Assembly: GCA_050010455.1 (NCBI GenBank)
Contig: JBEKLA010000097.1
Span: 1 to 22,863, forward strand
From: DATJOQ01 sp050010455
GTDB taxonomy: Bacteria; Desulfobacterota; Binatia; Binatales; Binataceae
Reading direction: 5' to 3'
DNA length: 22,863 bases
Shown in pieces: positions 1 to 6,467 of this stretch (position 1 is its first letter; every line of letters begins with the position of its first letter). The translations under genes and the position numbers were made by a program. The notes beneath the pieces were generated by a model. That model made no database searches, was not told the origin of the DNA, and saw only the letters and a program-made list of their open reading frames with translations.

Positions 1-986
1 TTATTGGGCTCGGCTCCGAGCACCAGATTGAACTCGACCGCTGCGCGCTCGAAATCGCCGCGTTCGAGGTACAGCAGACCGATCTTGATGCGGGTATCTT
101 CGGGGTTGGCCTCGATCTGCTCGATACGCTTGAACTCGGTCAGCGCCTGATCGAAGTTCTTCTGCCCCACATAGAGTTCCGCCAGGCGCTTGCGCGCCAT
201 GTCGTTGTTGGGGTTCTCTTTCAGTATCCTCTGATAGTAAGAGATCGCGTCTTTAGGGCGGTTCTGGATCTCGCTCAGAATCGCCATGTCGAGCAAGGCC
301 AGCTCCGACTCCGGATTGAGCTTGAGCGCCTCTTCGTAATAGCCCTGGGCCTGTTGGTAGCGCTTGGCCGCCGCCATCACGCGCCCGGCGTAGTAGTAGC
401 CGAGGAAGGAACGGGGCTCGATGTCGATTAAGCGCTGAAAGGTCTTGAGTGCCTGGTCGTAGTCGCCGCGCTTCGCGTAGAGCGTGCCGAGGTAGAGATA
501 GGCTTCCTGGTTCCTCGGATCGAGCTTGAGCACCTCCTGATATTGCTGCTCGGCGGCGGCGTTATTGCCGGTTGCGGAGTCGATTCCACCGGCGAGCAAA
601 CGCGCATCGGTCGAATTCGGATCGAGAGCGATCGCCTTATTGATCTGTTCGAGCGCGTCCTTGAGCCGGCTCTGCCGAACGTACATCGTCGCCAGCTTGA
701 CCCGAAGCTCAGCGTTATTAGGGTCGGCTTTGACCGTGGCTTCGTAGGCGCGCAACGCCTCGGCCTGATCGTTGTCGCTGGCCGCGAGCTGCGCCTTGAG
801 GAAGTCGCCCATCGCATGAGCTTCGGCTGGAATCGGTACCGGCGCTAATCCGCCGAAGGGCCGCGATTGCGCAACGGCAGCGGATTCGCTCGCCTTGGAT
901 TGAGAATCTTGACGCGAGGCGCAGGCATTGAGCAGCATCAACGCCCCAATGAACATCGCGAGCGAGCATTTAACGCACAATTTCAT
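1..986 (-). CDS. TPR-repeat outer-membrane lipoprotein (C-terminus beyond window)
   Basis: The reading frame is open from the ATG at 986 to the left edge (about 328 visible codons), so the C-terminus is missing. The N-terminus is a lipoprotein signal: a basic start, a hydrophobic core and a lipobox LNAC with the acylated Cys at residue 22. Position +2 is Ala, which by the usual Lol rule favours the outer membrane. From about residue 60 onward there are seven to eight tetratricopeptide repeats, for example LYLGTLYAKRGDYDQALKTF and RLAELYVGQKNFDQALTEF. TPR lipoproteins of this kind usually act as periplasmic assembly scaffolds or in polysaccharide export; the substrate cannot be told here. It is transcribed away from the permease at 1187. 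No good Shine-Dalgarno is visible before the ATG. The start was chosen because it gives a complete lipoprotein signal. Confidence 0.85.
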   Translation of the reverse strand, partial: MKLCVKCSLAMFIGALMLLNACASRQDSQSKASESAAVAQSRPFGGLAPVPIPAEAHAMGDFLKAQLAASDNDQAEALRAYEATVKADPNNAELRVKLATMYVRQSRLKDALEQINKAIALDPNSTDARLLAGGIDSATGNNAAAEQQYQEVLKLDPRNQEAYLYLGTLYAKRGDYDQALKTFQRLIDIEPRSFLGYYYAGRVMAAAKRYQQAQGYYEEALKLNPESELALLDMAILSEIQNRPKDAISYYQRILKENPNNDMARKRLAELYVGQKNFDQALTEFKRIEQIEANPEDTRIKIGLLYLERGDFERAAVEFNLVLGAEPN

Positions 987-1001
987 AGGGGAAAACAGGA
1001 T

Positions 1002-1018
1002 AAAAGGTCCAACCTTTT
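1002..1018. promoter_or_regulatory. Perfect inverted repeat in the leader of the TPR gene
   Basis: AAAAGGT-CCA-ACCTTTT is a perfect 7-bp inverted repeat with a 3-base centre, 16 bases upstream of the TPR lipoprotein ATG. It may be an operator or a small 5'UTR hairpin. The function is inferred; only the symmetry is seen. Confidence 0.35.
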
Positions 1019-1021
1019 GAG

Positions 1022-1049
1022 AGTTAACATAGCCCCTCCAGTGGGTCAA
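1022..1049 (-). promoter_or_regulatory. Possible sigma-70-like promoter for the TPR lipoprotein gene
   Basis: On the minus strand TTGACC (1049-1044) is followed after 16 bases by TTAACT (1027-1022). The -35 box is good and the -10 box is poor (3 of 6). A start about 7 bases further on would place the inverted repeat at 1002-1018 at the 5' end of the transcript. Weak call. Confidence 0.25.
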
Positions 1050-1186
1050 CGTAAGCCCTGAAAAGACAAGCAAAAACCGATGTAAAGACGCCGGTGCTAA
1101 TGCCTGCGAGCGTAGCGATCCGCCGAATCGCCGGAAAGCTCACCCGATAGAGCCTTGGACACGACTCACGTATAACGTTTAATTCT

Positions 1187-2596
1187 GTGTCCGGCGAACT
1201 CCGATTAGCAAGAAGGTGCAAATCATCGAAAGGAGCCGAAGAGGCTCCCCCGCGTTCTCATCGCGCCGCTTTGGGCAGCCGCCAGCTCGGGCTCTCGGCG
1301 CTCGTCGTGGTGATGTATCTGACGATTTGCGGCGGCGCCTATGGGCTCGAGGACACGGTGCGGCTGGCGGGCGCTCGCCTGAGCCTAATCCTCTGCATCC
1401 TGGTGCCGCTGTCGCTCAGCCTGCCGACCGCGCTGATGGCGGCGGAGTTGACGGCGCTGATGCCGGTGGAGGGCGGCTTCTACTTTTGGGTGAAGCAGGC
1501 ATTCGGTCCGTTCGCGGGATTTGCCGAAGCCTATCTGACGATTCTGTACACCGCCGTCGACATGGCGATCTATCCGGTGATGTTCTCGGCGTACCTGTCG
1601 TTTGTGGTTCCGATGACGCTACAGGTGCGGATCGTGCTCGGAATCGTGATGGTGTGGATGTCGGGCCTGCTCAACGTGCTCGGGATTCGGCCGGTTGGCG
1701 TGGCGTCGATCATTCTCACAATTGTGCTGACGCTCCCGTTCGTCGCGCTGGTGGCGATCGGGTTTCCGCGGCTGATGCACTGGCATCTCGCGCCGATGCC
1801 CGCGAACGGCGATTTTATCGCCGCGCTGGGAGGCGGTCTGACGGTGGTCATCTGGAACTTCAGCGGATGGGAGAATCTGAGCGTCGTTGCGCGCGAGATA
1901 CGCGACCCGCGGCGCAACTATCTGCGGGCGGTCGCGATCGTGCTGCCGTTGGTGACGCTCGGCTACGTCCTGCCTCTGGCCGTGACGCTCAGCGGCGCCA
2001 GCACCGCCACGAACTGGACCACGGGCTCGTTCTCCGAGATGGGGCGTGTGATCGGCGGCTCCTACCTCGGCTATGCGCTGGCGATCGGCGGCATGATTAG
2101 CTCCTTCGCGGTGTTCGAGGCCGGGATGCTATGGGTTTCGCGACTGCCGTTCGTGCTGGCGCGCGAGCGCTATCTGCCGGCGCCTCTGGCCGATGTGTGG
2201 GAGCGCGGCGCCACGCCCTGGAAAGCGATCGTGCTCTGCTGCGTGATGTTCACCCTGCTCGTGCCGCTCGGCTTCACGGCGCTGATCGTGCTCGACGTGT
2301 TCTTCTATATGACGGCGCTGGCGCTGGAGATGGGGGCGCTGCTGAAGCTGCGGCGCTTGTATCCGGTACGCGATGGGTTGTTCAAGATCGCGGGTGGCCG
2401 CAACGCGATCTATGTAATCGCAATCGCTCCGCTGTTGACGTGGATGGCGACGTTCGGGCTGGTGCTCGGGCAGGGCGACAGCCGAATCGATTTTGTGACC
2501 GCGGTCGCGCTGGCGATGACCACCTGGCCGGCGTACTGGCTCTGCCGCCGCATCTGGGGCGGCCCTTCGCTGGCTTACGAGAATGCCGTTTTGTAG
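1187..2596 (+). CDS. APC-superfamily amino acid permease
   Basis: About 469 residues, almost entirely hydrophobic helices, close to the usual length and 12-helix plan of the APC family. The first helix carries TICGGAYGLED, matching the glycine-rich unwound TM1 that binds substrate in LeuT-fold APC transporters. PVEGGFYFWVKQAFGPF and the WNFSGWENLSVVAREIRDP stretch are also typical. The protein should sit in the inner membrane and import amino acids or related amines by cation symport or exchange. The exact substrate is not readable. The start is uncertain: GTG 1187 gives the longest form, TTG 1271 would give a 441-residue protein starting just before TM1, and neither has a clear ribosome site. 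It is divergent from the TPR gene and convergent with the damaged locus at 2721. Confidence 0.85.
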   Translation: MSGELRLARRCKSSKGAEEAPPRSHRAALGSRQLGLSALVVVMYLTICGGAYGLEDTVRLAGARLSLILCILVPLSLSLPTALMAAELTALMPVEGGFYFWVKQAFGPFAGFAEAYLTILYTAVDMAIYPVMFSAYLSFVVPMTLQVRIVLGIVMVWMSGLLNVLGIRPVGVASIILTIVLTLPFVALVAIGFPRLMHWHLAPMPANGDFIAALGGGLTVVIWNFSGWENLSVVAREIRDPRRNYLRAVAIVLPLVTLGYVLPLAVTLSGASTATNWTTGSFSEMGRVIGGSYLGYALAIGGMISSFAVFEAGMLWVSRLPFVLARERYLPAPLADVWERGATPWKAIVLCCVMFTLLVPLGFTALIVLDVFFYMTALALEMGALLKLRRLYPVRDGLFKIAGGRNAIYVIAIAPLLTWMATFGLVLGQGDSRIDFVTAVALAMTTWPAYWLCRRIWGGPSLAYENAVL

Positions 2597-2686
2597 GGGT
2601 GGAGAACATACGTGGCGCAGACGGCAAGAATCCCGCTTCCGCCACCCAAGCCGACGTGCTTCCTGCCTGATAGCCGTCGGAGAGAC

Positions 2687-2760
2687 GCTGACGGTTCGGG
2701 GTTCGCACGCCGCGACCAGCCTATCCAGTCGCGGCGTGACGCAGCCGAGGAACCGTCAGC
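2687..2760. repeat. Nested double inverted repeat between convergent genes
   Basis: Two perfect 11-bp inverted repeats lie one inside the other. The outer arms are GCTGACGGTTC (2687-2697) and its complement at 2750-2760. The inner arms are CACGCCGCGAC (2706-2716) and its complement at 2728-2738, with an 11-base loop. It spans the stop codon of the minus-strand choice-of-anchor ORF and follows the plus-strand permease, so it may work as a bidirectional transcription stop. There is no T-tract on either side, so it is not a canonical intrinsic terminator. Confidence 0.6.
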
Positions 2761-3233
2761 ATCAGGAACCGGCCTCCATAGAACTTCAGTTGGGACCCTT
2801 TATCTGGATTGCTCGTGACCCCATGCAGTTGGACCTTTTGCGGACTGTTGATGTTGTCGCTGACTTTGAACACCTCGCTCTTGGTCCCCGTGCTGCGCGG
2901 CCGGAAGCTTATCAGGTAGTCGCAGGGCTGACCGGCATTCAGGGTCGAAGAGCACGTCTTGCTGACAACAACAAAGCCCACGCCGATAGAAGTACCCCTT
3001 ATTTTGAGGGCTTTGGACGTTGTGTTGGTCAGCGTTACCGTACTCGAAGCTGAGACCTGGCCCAGCGTGATCGTTCCAAAGTTTAGCGTCGACGGAAGCA
3101 GGGTCACGAGCCCGCCAAGTACCGGTGTTGGGGTAGTAATCGGAGTCGCGGTCTTGGTCGGGGTAGGAGTCGCGGTCTCGGTCGGGGTAGGAGTCGCCGT
3201 CTCGGCCGGCGTAGGAGTGGCTGTCTTGGTCAC
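2721..3233 (-). CDS. Secreted-type protein: Thr-Pro linker plus choice-of-anchor D (Ig-like) domain, 5' end lost
   Basis: The first part is a low-complexity linker of TATPTPT-type repeats. It is followed by an Ig-like beta-sandwich of the ASPM/SPD-2/Hydin or 'choice-of-anchor D' kind: PSTLNFGTITLGQVSASSTV, then a Cys pair (KTCSSTLNAGQPCDYLISF), then a short tail. Such domains sit outside the cell behind a signal peptide and another domain. Here there is no signal peptide. The GTG at 3233 lies inside the linker, and the linker frame is open further upstream to a TAG at 3327-3329 without any ATG. This looks like the 3' end of a longer secreted protein. Its frame phase equals that of the PQQ pieces at 3738-4613, so all three could be remains of one PQQ-linker-anchor gene. 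Confidence 0.6.
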   Translation of the reverse strand: MTKTATPTPAETATPTPTETATPTPTKTATPITTPTPVLGGLVTLLPSTLNFGTITLGQVSASSTVTLTNTTSKALKIRGTSIGVGFVVVSKTCSSTLNAGQPCDYLISFRPRSTGTKSEVFKVSDNINSPQKVQLHGVTSNPDKGSQLKFYGGRFLMLTVPRLRHAATG

Positions 3234-3300
3234 GGTCGGAGTTGGGGTATTGCTCCGCGTCGCGGTTGCGGTCGCTGTGGGTGTCGCTGTGGCTGTTGGT
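3133..3300 (-). repeat. Tandem 24-nt repeats encoding the Thr-Pro linker
   Basis: Five imperfect 24-base units run from 3133 to 3252 (clearest at 3157-3180 and 3181-3204, which differ at one base), followed by shorter degenerate ACAGCGACA-type units to about 3300. On the minus strand each unit encodes eight residues such as ETATPTPT. Slippage here would explain length changes and frame loss next to it. Confidence 0.8.
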
Positions 3301-3736
3301 GTAGCGTGAAACGCGGCCGCTTTGGCCTAGGAAAGCAACGATGCTCTGCTTTGATCTGTTCTATTTGAACATTCCGTTTCCATCCCTCGTACCCCGACAA
3401 TAGCGAGAAGAGAATGCCCCAAACGACAGCACCCCAGAAGGAATAGACAAACAACGCGGTCTGTGTCGCCGACCAGGGGCTTGGAACAGTAACAGCAGCC
3501 AGCTTGCTGCTCGCAGCAAACGAGATACCCAAAGCGCTCGCCCACAAATAGAAAGTCAGCCTCGTTCCGACCGAGCCTAAAGAATCCAGTTCCGATCTGG
3601 TTAGGATATACGCCAGCAGCTCGCGCATCAAAGGACGCGGCTTCAGCAGACTCGTCGGCATCTGACCCGCGAGTTTGCCCGACGTGGCAGGCGTAAGTAC
3701 CGTGCGATGACTCTGCCGGGGGTCGATCTTCTTCAT
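3230..3736 (-). CDS. Small two-helix membrane protein of unknown function, 3' end fused out of frame
   Basis: The ATG at 3736 has a good ribosome site (GAGGGAAGG) lying in the end of the preceding PQQ piece, one base after that stop. Residues about 60-83 (LTFYLWASALGISFAASSKL) and 90-112 (TALFVYSFWGAVVWGILFSL) form two membrane helices, followed by a charged segment GWKRNVQIEQIKAEH. After that the frame runs into the Thr-Pro repeat DNA in the wrong phase, giving a meaningless Gln/Pro/Arg-rich tail (roughly the last 30 residues). So the natural 3' end is missing. Base composition is visibly less GC-rich than the flanking genes, suggesting foreign origin. I do not recognise the family. Confidence 0.5.
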   Translation of the reverse strand: MKKIDPRQSHRTVLTPATSGKLAGQMPTSLLKPRPLMRELLAYILTRSELDSLGSVGTRLTFYLWASALGISFAASSKLAAVTVPSPWSATQTALFVYSFWGAVVWGILFSLLSGYEGWKRNVQIEQIKAEHRCFPRPKRPRFTLHQQPQRHPQRPQPRRGAIPQLRP

Positions 3737-3737
3737 G

Positions 3738-4088
3738 CTACCTTCCCTCGCTGCCGTCGGGGTTTAGCGCGTACAAATTACCGGACCAGGTGCTGAAGTA
3801 GATGGTGCCGTCGGCGCCGATCGCCGGTGAGGAAAACGCCGCCACATCAATCGCGGTCGCGGACTCCCACTTCTGGCTGCCGTCGGGGTTTACCGCGTAG
3901 AGGTCGCCGTTAACGGAGCCGACGTAGACGGTGCCGTCGGCGCCGAGCGCGGGCGAGGCAACAACCCCTCCGGTAGTAGCCGGGAACTGCCAATTCAGAG
4001 TGCCGGCGGGGCTGATCGCGTAGAGGTAACCGTCGTCGCAGCCGATATAGATGGTGCCGTCGGCACCGATCGCCGGCGACGAATCCAC
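3738..4088 (-). CDS. PQQ-like beta-propeller repeat protein, C-terminal piece of an interrupted gene
   Basis: It contains three propeller repeats of about 40 residues with the pattern SSPAIGADGTIYIGCDDGYLYAISPAGTLNW. These are PQQ/quinoprotein-type blades; the many-stranded fold often binds ligands or proteins outside the membrane. No catalytic residues are evident. It opens at a GTG (4088) in the middle of a repeat and has no signal peptide. It lies in the same frame as the piece at 4110-4613, separated only by one TGA and seven sense codons. It is therefore the continuation of that gene. It ends abruptly after NPDGSEGR, where another Trp-containing repeat would be expected. Confidence 0.6.
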   Translation of the reverse strand: MDSSPAIGADGTIYIGCDDGYLYAISPAGTLNWQFPATTGGVVASPALGADGTVYVGSVNGDLYAVNPDGSQKWESATAIDVAAFSSPAIGADGTIYFSTWSGNLYALNPDGSEGR

Positions 4089-4109
4089 ATTAAAATAAGT
4101 CCTGAAATA

Positions 4110-4112
4110 TCA
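4110..4112 (-). other. In-frame TGA interrupting the PQQ-propeller gene
   Basis: The TGA stands at the place of the repeat Trp. The reading resumes in the same frame (YFRTYFNVDSSPAIGADG), with no change of phase. Confidence 0.8.
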
Positions 4113-4613
4113 TTTCTGGGTGCCGTTAGGGTTCAACGCGTAGATGCCGCCGTAGCTGCGGCCGCCCTCAGAGCCGACGTAGATGGTGCCGTCGGCGCCG
4201 ATCGCCGGCGACGAACGGACGATCGAACTACCCAGGGTGGTGAACTTCCACTTCTGGTTGCCGTAAGGATCCACCGCGTAAACGTTGCCGTCGTCGGAGC
4301 CGAAGTAGATGGTGCCGTCCGAGCCGATCGACGGCGAGGACTCCACATGATTGCGAGTCGTGAATTGCCATCTCAAAGCGCCGGCGTTGGTGCTGGTGCT
4401 GAACGGGCTGAGGCCGGTATGGTTGAGATCGTGATGGAAGATCGGCCACGACGACGACACCGGGGCCAATTGCGCGTGCGATGAGGTCCCGATCGCGACC
4501 GCCAAAATCGCAAACGCCGCCACCCCTAGAATCGCAATCGCGCCGAACCTAGCCTGTCCCTCGGCCCGTTTCATAGCTCGCTTACTACTCCGTCGATTAA
4601 CCTGCAGATCCAT
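4110..4613 (-). CDS. PQQ-like beta-propeller repeat protein, N-terminal piece with signal peptide
   Basis: The ATG at 4613 follows a run of G (AGGGGGG) at proper distance. The N-terminus is basic (RRSSKRAMKR), followed by a hydrophobic core and an SHA-Q cleavage site, so the product is exported. The mature part starts with WPIFHHDLNHTGLSPF, the classical opening of PQQ-repeat propellers, then repeats with SSPSIGSDGTIYFGSDDGNV and DPYGNQKWKF. The ORF stops at TGA 4112-4110, after NPNGTQK. In the preceding repeat the aligned residue is Trp (NQKW), so TGG to TGA is the simplest explanation. The two pieces together would give a protein of about 290 residues or more. Call it a pseudogene unless the base is an error. 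Confidence 0.7.
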   Translation of the reverse strand: MDLQVNRRSSKRAMKRAEGQARFGAIAILGVAAFAILAVAIGTSSHAQLAPVSSSWPIFHHDLNHTGLSPFSTSTNAGALRWQFTTRNHVESSPSIGSDGTIYFGSDDGNVYAVDPYGNQKWKFTTLGSSIVRSSPAIGADGTIYVGSEGGRSYGGIYALNPNGTQK

Positions 4614-4930
4614 CTGACCCCCCTGGCAACAGTCGATCTCGCCCTTGAAATATTCCCTCGCGTACCGAGCGCTCCGCGCAGGCTTTTCGAACTCAAGTCG
4701 AGCGCGCCTTGCTGGCGAGTTTTGTAACTAGATGGAGACTTGGAGCAAGATTCGGTCCTTGGCGCAGAGCCGGATTTCCTTACGGGTAGTGTCCGTCTTG
4801 GAGATTTTAGACGTGAATTAGGATGTTAAAGAATGGCTTAGCGCGCGGTGCTGCTCGCCGATGTTCCAGCCTCGCTGGCGCGGCAGCGGAGCGCCGAAGG
4901 CGAGGCCACGAAGCTCAGACTCCGCGGCAA
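4614..4930. other. 317-nt non-coding gap with one imperfect hairpin
   Basis: No gene is seen here. It must hold the promoter of the minus-strand PQQ gene, but no clear -35/-10 pair was found. At 4870-4905 there is an imperfect hairpin: CCTCGC and GGCGC pair with GCGCC and GCGAGG across a small asymmetric bulge. It is 25 bases past the Nudix stop codon and could mark the 3' end of that operon, though no T-run follows. Confidence 0.4.
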
Positions 4931-5485
4931 TTAACTTCGTGCGGAATTGTAGAACTGAAAGAAGGAGAAGGCGGTGATCGTCAGCGCGTGGGTGATCTCA
5001 CCGCTCGCGATCATCTGCCGGATGTTCGACAAAGGGACGGTGACGACCTCGGTTTCCTCGGCGCCGTGCTGCGGCGGCTTGCCCAGCATGTGAACGTCGC
5101 GGGCCAGGAATGAGTAGCAATAGTTCCCCTGGATCGCCGGGTTGGGATGCACCTTGCCGATTTCGATGATCTCGGCCGCGTCGTAACCACTCTCCTCGAA
5201 CATCTCGCGGCGCGCCGCCGCGCCCGGCTCCTCGCCCGGATCGACCATCCCGCCCGGAACCTCGAGCGTCAAATCCTCGATACCGTGACGGTACTGGCGC
5301 ACCATCACCACGTCCCCTGAGCGCGTGAGCGGAATGATGTTGATCCAGTTCGGCGCCGACAGCACGTAGAAATCATGGCGGCCGCGGCTGGGATGCTGGC
5401 GATGATGGCGGAACAGATCGAAGATCGGCGTCGCGTAGACGCGATGGCTCTCGACCGTTTTCCACTTGCGCGATTTCATCGTCAT
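4931..5485 (-). CDS. Nudix hydrolase, ADP-ribose pyrophosphatase type
   Basis: A full Nudix box is visible at residues 79-101: G79-x5-E85-x7-RE(93,94)-MF-EE(97,98)-SG100. It provides the Mg-binding glutamates. The preceding VVMVRQYRHGIEDLTLEVPG is typical of ADP-ribose/nucleotide-sugar pyrophosphatases (NudF/YffH-like), which split ADP-ribose to AMP and ribose 5-phosphate in the cytoplasm. The length of 184 residues fits the family. The start is ATG 5485. TTG 5494 would add three residues and ATG 5479 would remove two. It is the last gene of a minus-strand operon, 16 bases after the CoA-binding protein stop. Substrate specificity is inferred from the sequence before the box only. Confidence 0.85.
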   Translation of the reverse strand: MTMKSRKWKTVESHRVYATPIFDLFRHHRQHPSRGRHDFYVLSAPNWINIIPLTRSGDVVMVRQYRHGIEDLTLEVPGGMVDPGEEPGAAARREMFEESGYDAAEIIEIGKVHPNPAIQGNYCYSFLARDVHMLGKPPQHGAEETEVVTVPLSNIRQMIASGEITHALTITAFSFFQFYNSARS

Positions 5486-5501
5486 TGCCGCCAACCCGCG
5501 A

Positions 5502-5930
5502 TCAGAACAGGCGTGAGTATTCTATCGCGGGGCATCGATCCATCACCACCGTCATTCCTGCCGCCTGCGCGAGCGCCGCGGCTTCGAGGTTGACCACGCC
5601 GAGCTGGCACCACAGGACGCGCGCGCCCTTGGCGATCGCCTCGCGCGCGATCCGCGGCAGATACTCGGGGCGGCGAAACACGTCGACGATATCGACCGGA
5701 CCGGGAATCGAAGCCAGGTCGGGGTAGCATCGCTCGCCGAGCGCGTCGAGCAACGCGTCAGGCGCGAGCCTGGGATTGACCGGAATCACCCTGAAGCCCT
5801 TGCGCTTGAGCAGCTTCGCTATCATCAGGCTGTCGCGGCCGGGCCGATCCGAGCATCCGACCACCGCGACGGTAGCCGGCTCGCTCAGGATGCGCCGAAT
5901 CTCGGCGTCCGATGGATTGGTGAAGCCCAC
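5502..5930 (-). CDS. CoA-binding (Rossmann) domain protein, YccU-like
   Basis: The 142-residue single-domain protein has a glycine-rich nucleotide loop near residues 21-33 (VAVVGCSDRPGRDS), then LLKRKGFRVIPVNPR and PDLASIPGPVDIVDVFRRPE. These match the stand-alone CoA_binding family, related to the N-terminal domain of succinyl-CoA synthetase. The role of these small proteins is not settled; CoA or another nucleotide is bound in structures of relatives. The start is GTG 5930, preceded at about 10 bases by TGAGG, which overlaps the stop of the phosphatase gene. This spacing argues for translational coupling in the SDR-phosphatase-CoA-binding-Nudix operon. Confidence 0.85.
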   Translation of the reverse strand: MGFTNPSDAEIRRILSEPATVAVVGCSDRPGRDSLMIAKLLKRKGFRVIPVNPRLAPDALLDALGERCYPDLASIPGPVDIVDVFRRPEYLPRIAREAIAKGARVLWCQLGVVNLEAAALAQAAGMTVVMDRCPAIEYSRLF

Positions 5931-5942
5931 GGCGCCGAGGCC

Positions 5943-6461
5943 TCAGAGGGAGAGGAGCAGGCGGTCGGCGATGCGCGGGATGAGCAGCTTTATCTGGTCG
6001 CGACAAGCGGCGAACACCTGATCACCCTTGTCGAAGGGGTCTTCGATGTCGCCGCTTTCGCCGGCGAAGCCGCGCAGCGTATGGACGTCGCGTTCGGCGG
6101 CTTCGGGAAACTTGAGCCTGAGCTCGAGCGCCTGCTCATTGGTCATCGCGATGACGAAATCGGCCGCTTGCAGCAGCTCGGGATGGCGCTTGAGGTCGGT
6201 CGAGGTGGCCTCCTCGCCGATGTGGATTCCTTCGTCGCGCAGCGCCAGACGGGTATCGAGCGAAACCAACGCCCCGTCACGGGCGTAGGCGGCGATACCC
6301 GCCGAGCGCACGCTCACATGCTCATGAAATCCGCGGACGGTGAGCTCGCGCCGCAGCAGATGCTCGGCCATCACGCTGCGGGCGGTGTTCGCGGCGCAGA
6401 TGAACAGCACAAATCGAGGGGCCGGGCCCGAGCCCGAGCCGTTGCGACGCGAAGCGGCCAC
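5943..6461 (-). CDS. Low-molecular-weight phosphatase, arginine-phosphatase-like P-loop
   Basis: The P-loop ICAANTARS gives the CX5R signature with nucleophile Cys22 and Arg28. DIEDPF near residue 141 supplies the general-acid Asp. The domain and the 172-residue length fit LMW protein phosphatases. Most tyrosine-specific members have Ile/Leu three residues after the Cys-x motif (CxGNICRS), whereas protein-arginine phosphatases such as YwlE have Thr at that position. Here it is Thr26, so phospho-arginine or a small-molecule substrate is possible. The loop also differs from both classes by Ala24 and Ala27 in place of Gly and Cys. The start GTG 6461 is 6 bases after the SDR stop, with a Gly/Ser-rich 15-residue leader before the domain. 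An arsenate reductase role is less likely without the extra Cys pair. Confidence 0.8.
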   Translation of the reverse strand: MAASRRNGSGSGPAPRFVLFICAANTARSVMAEHLLRRELTVRGFHEHVSVRSAGIAAYARDGALVSLDTRLALRDEGIHIGEEATSTDLKRHPELLQAADFVIAMTNEQALELRLKFPEAAERDVHTLRGFAGESGDIEDPFDKGDQVFAACRDQIKLLIPRIADRLLLSL

Positions 6462-6467
6462 GCGCGT

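Noticed and set aside
1087..1101. ACGCCGGTGCTAAT shared with 7767-7781
   Set aside because: A 14-base match in two intergenic regions, with no further similarity around it and no symmetry. It is not enough to call a repeat family.
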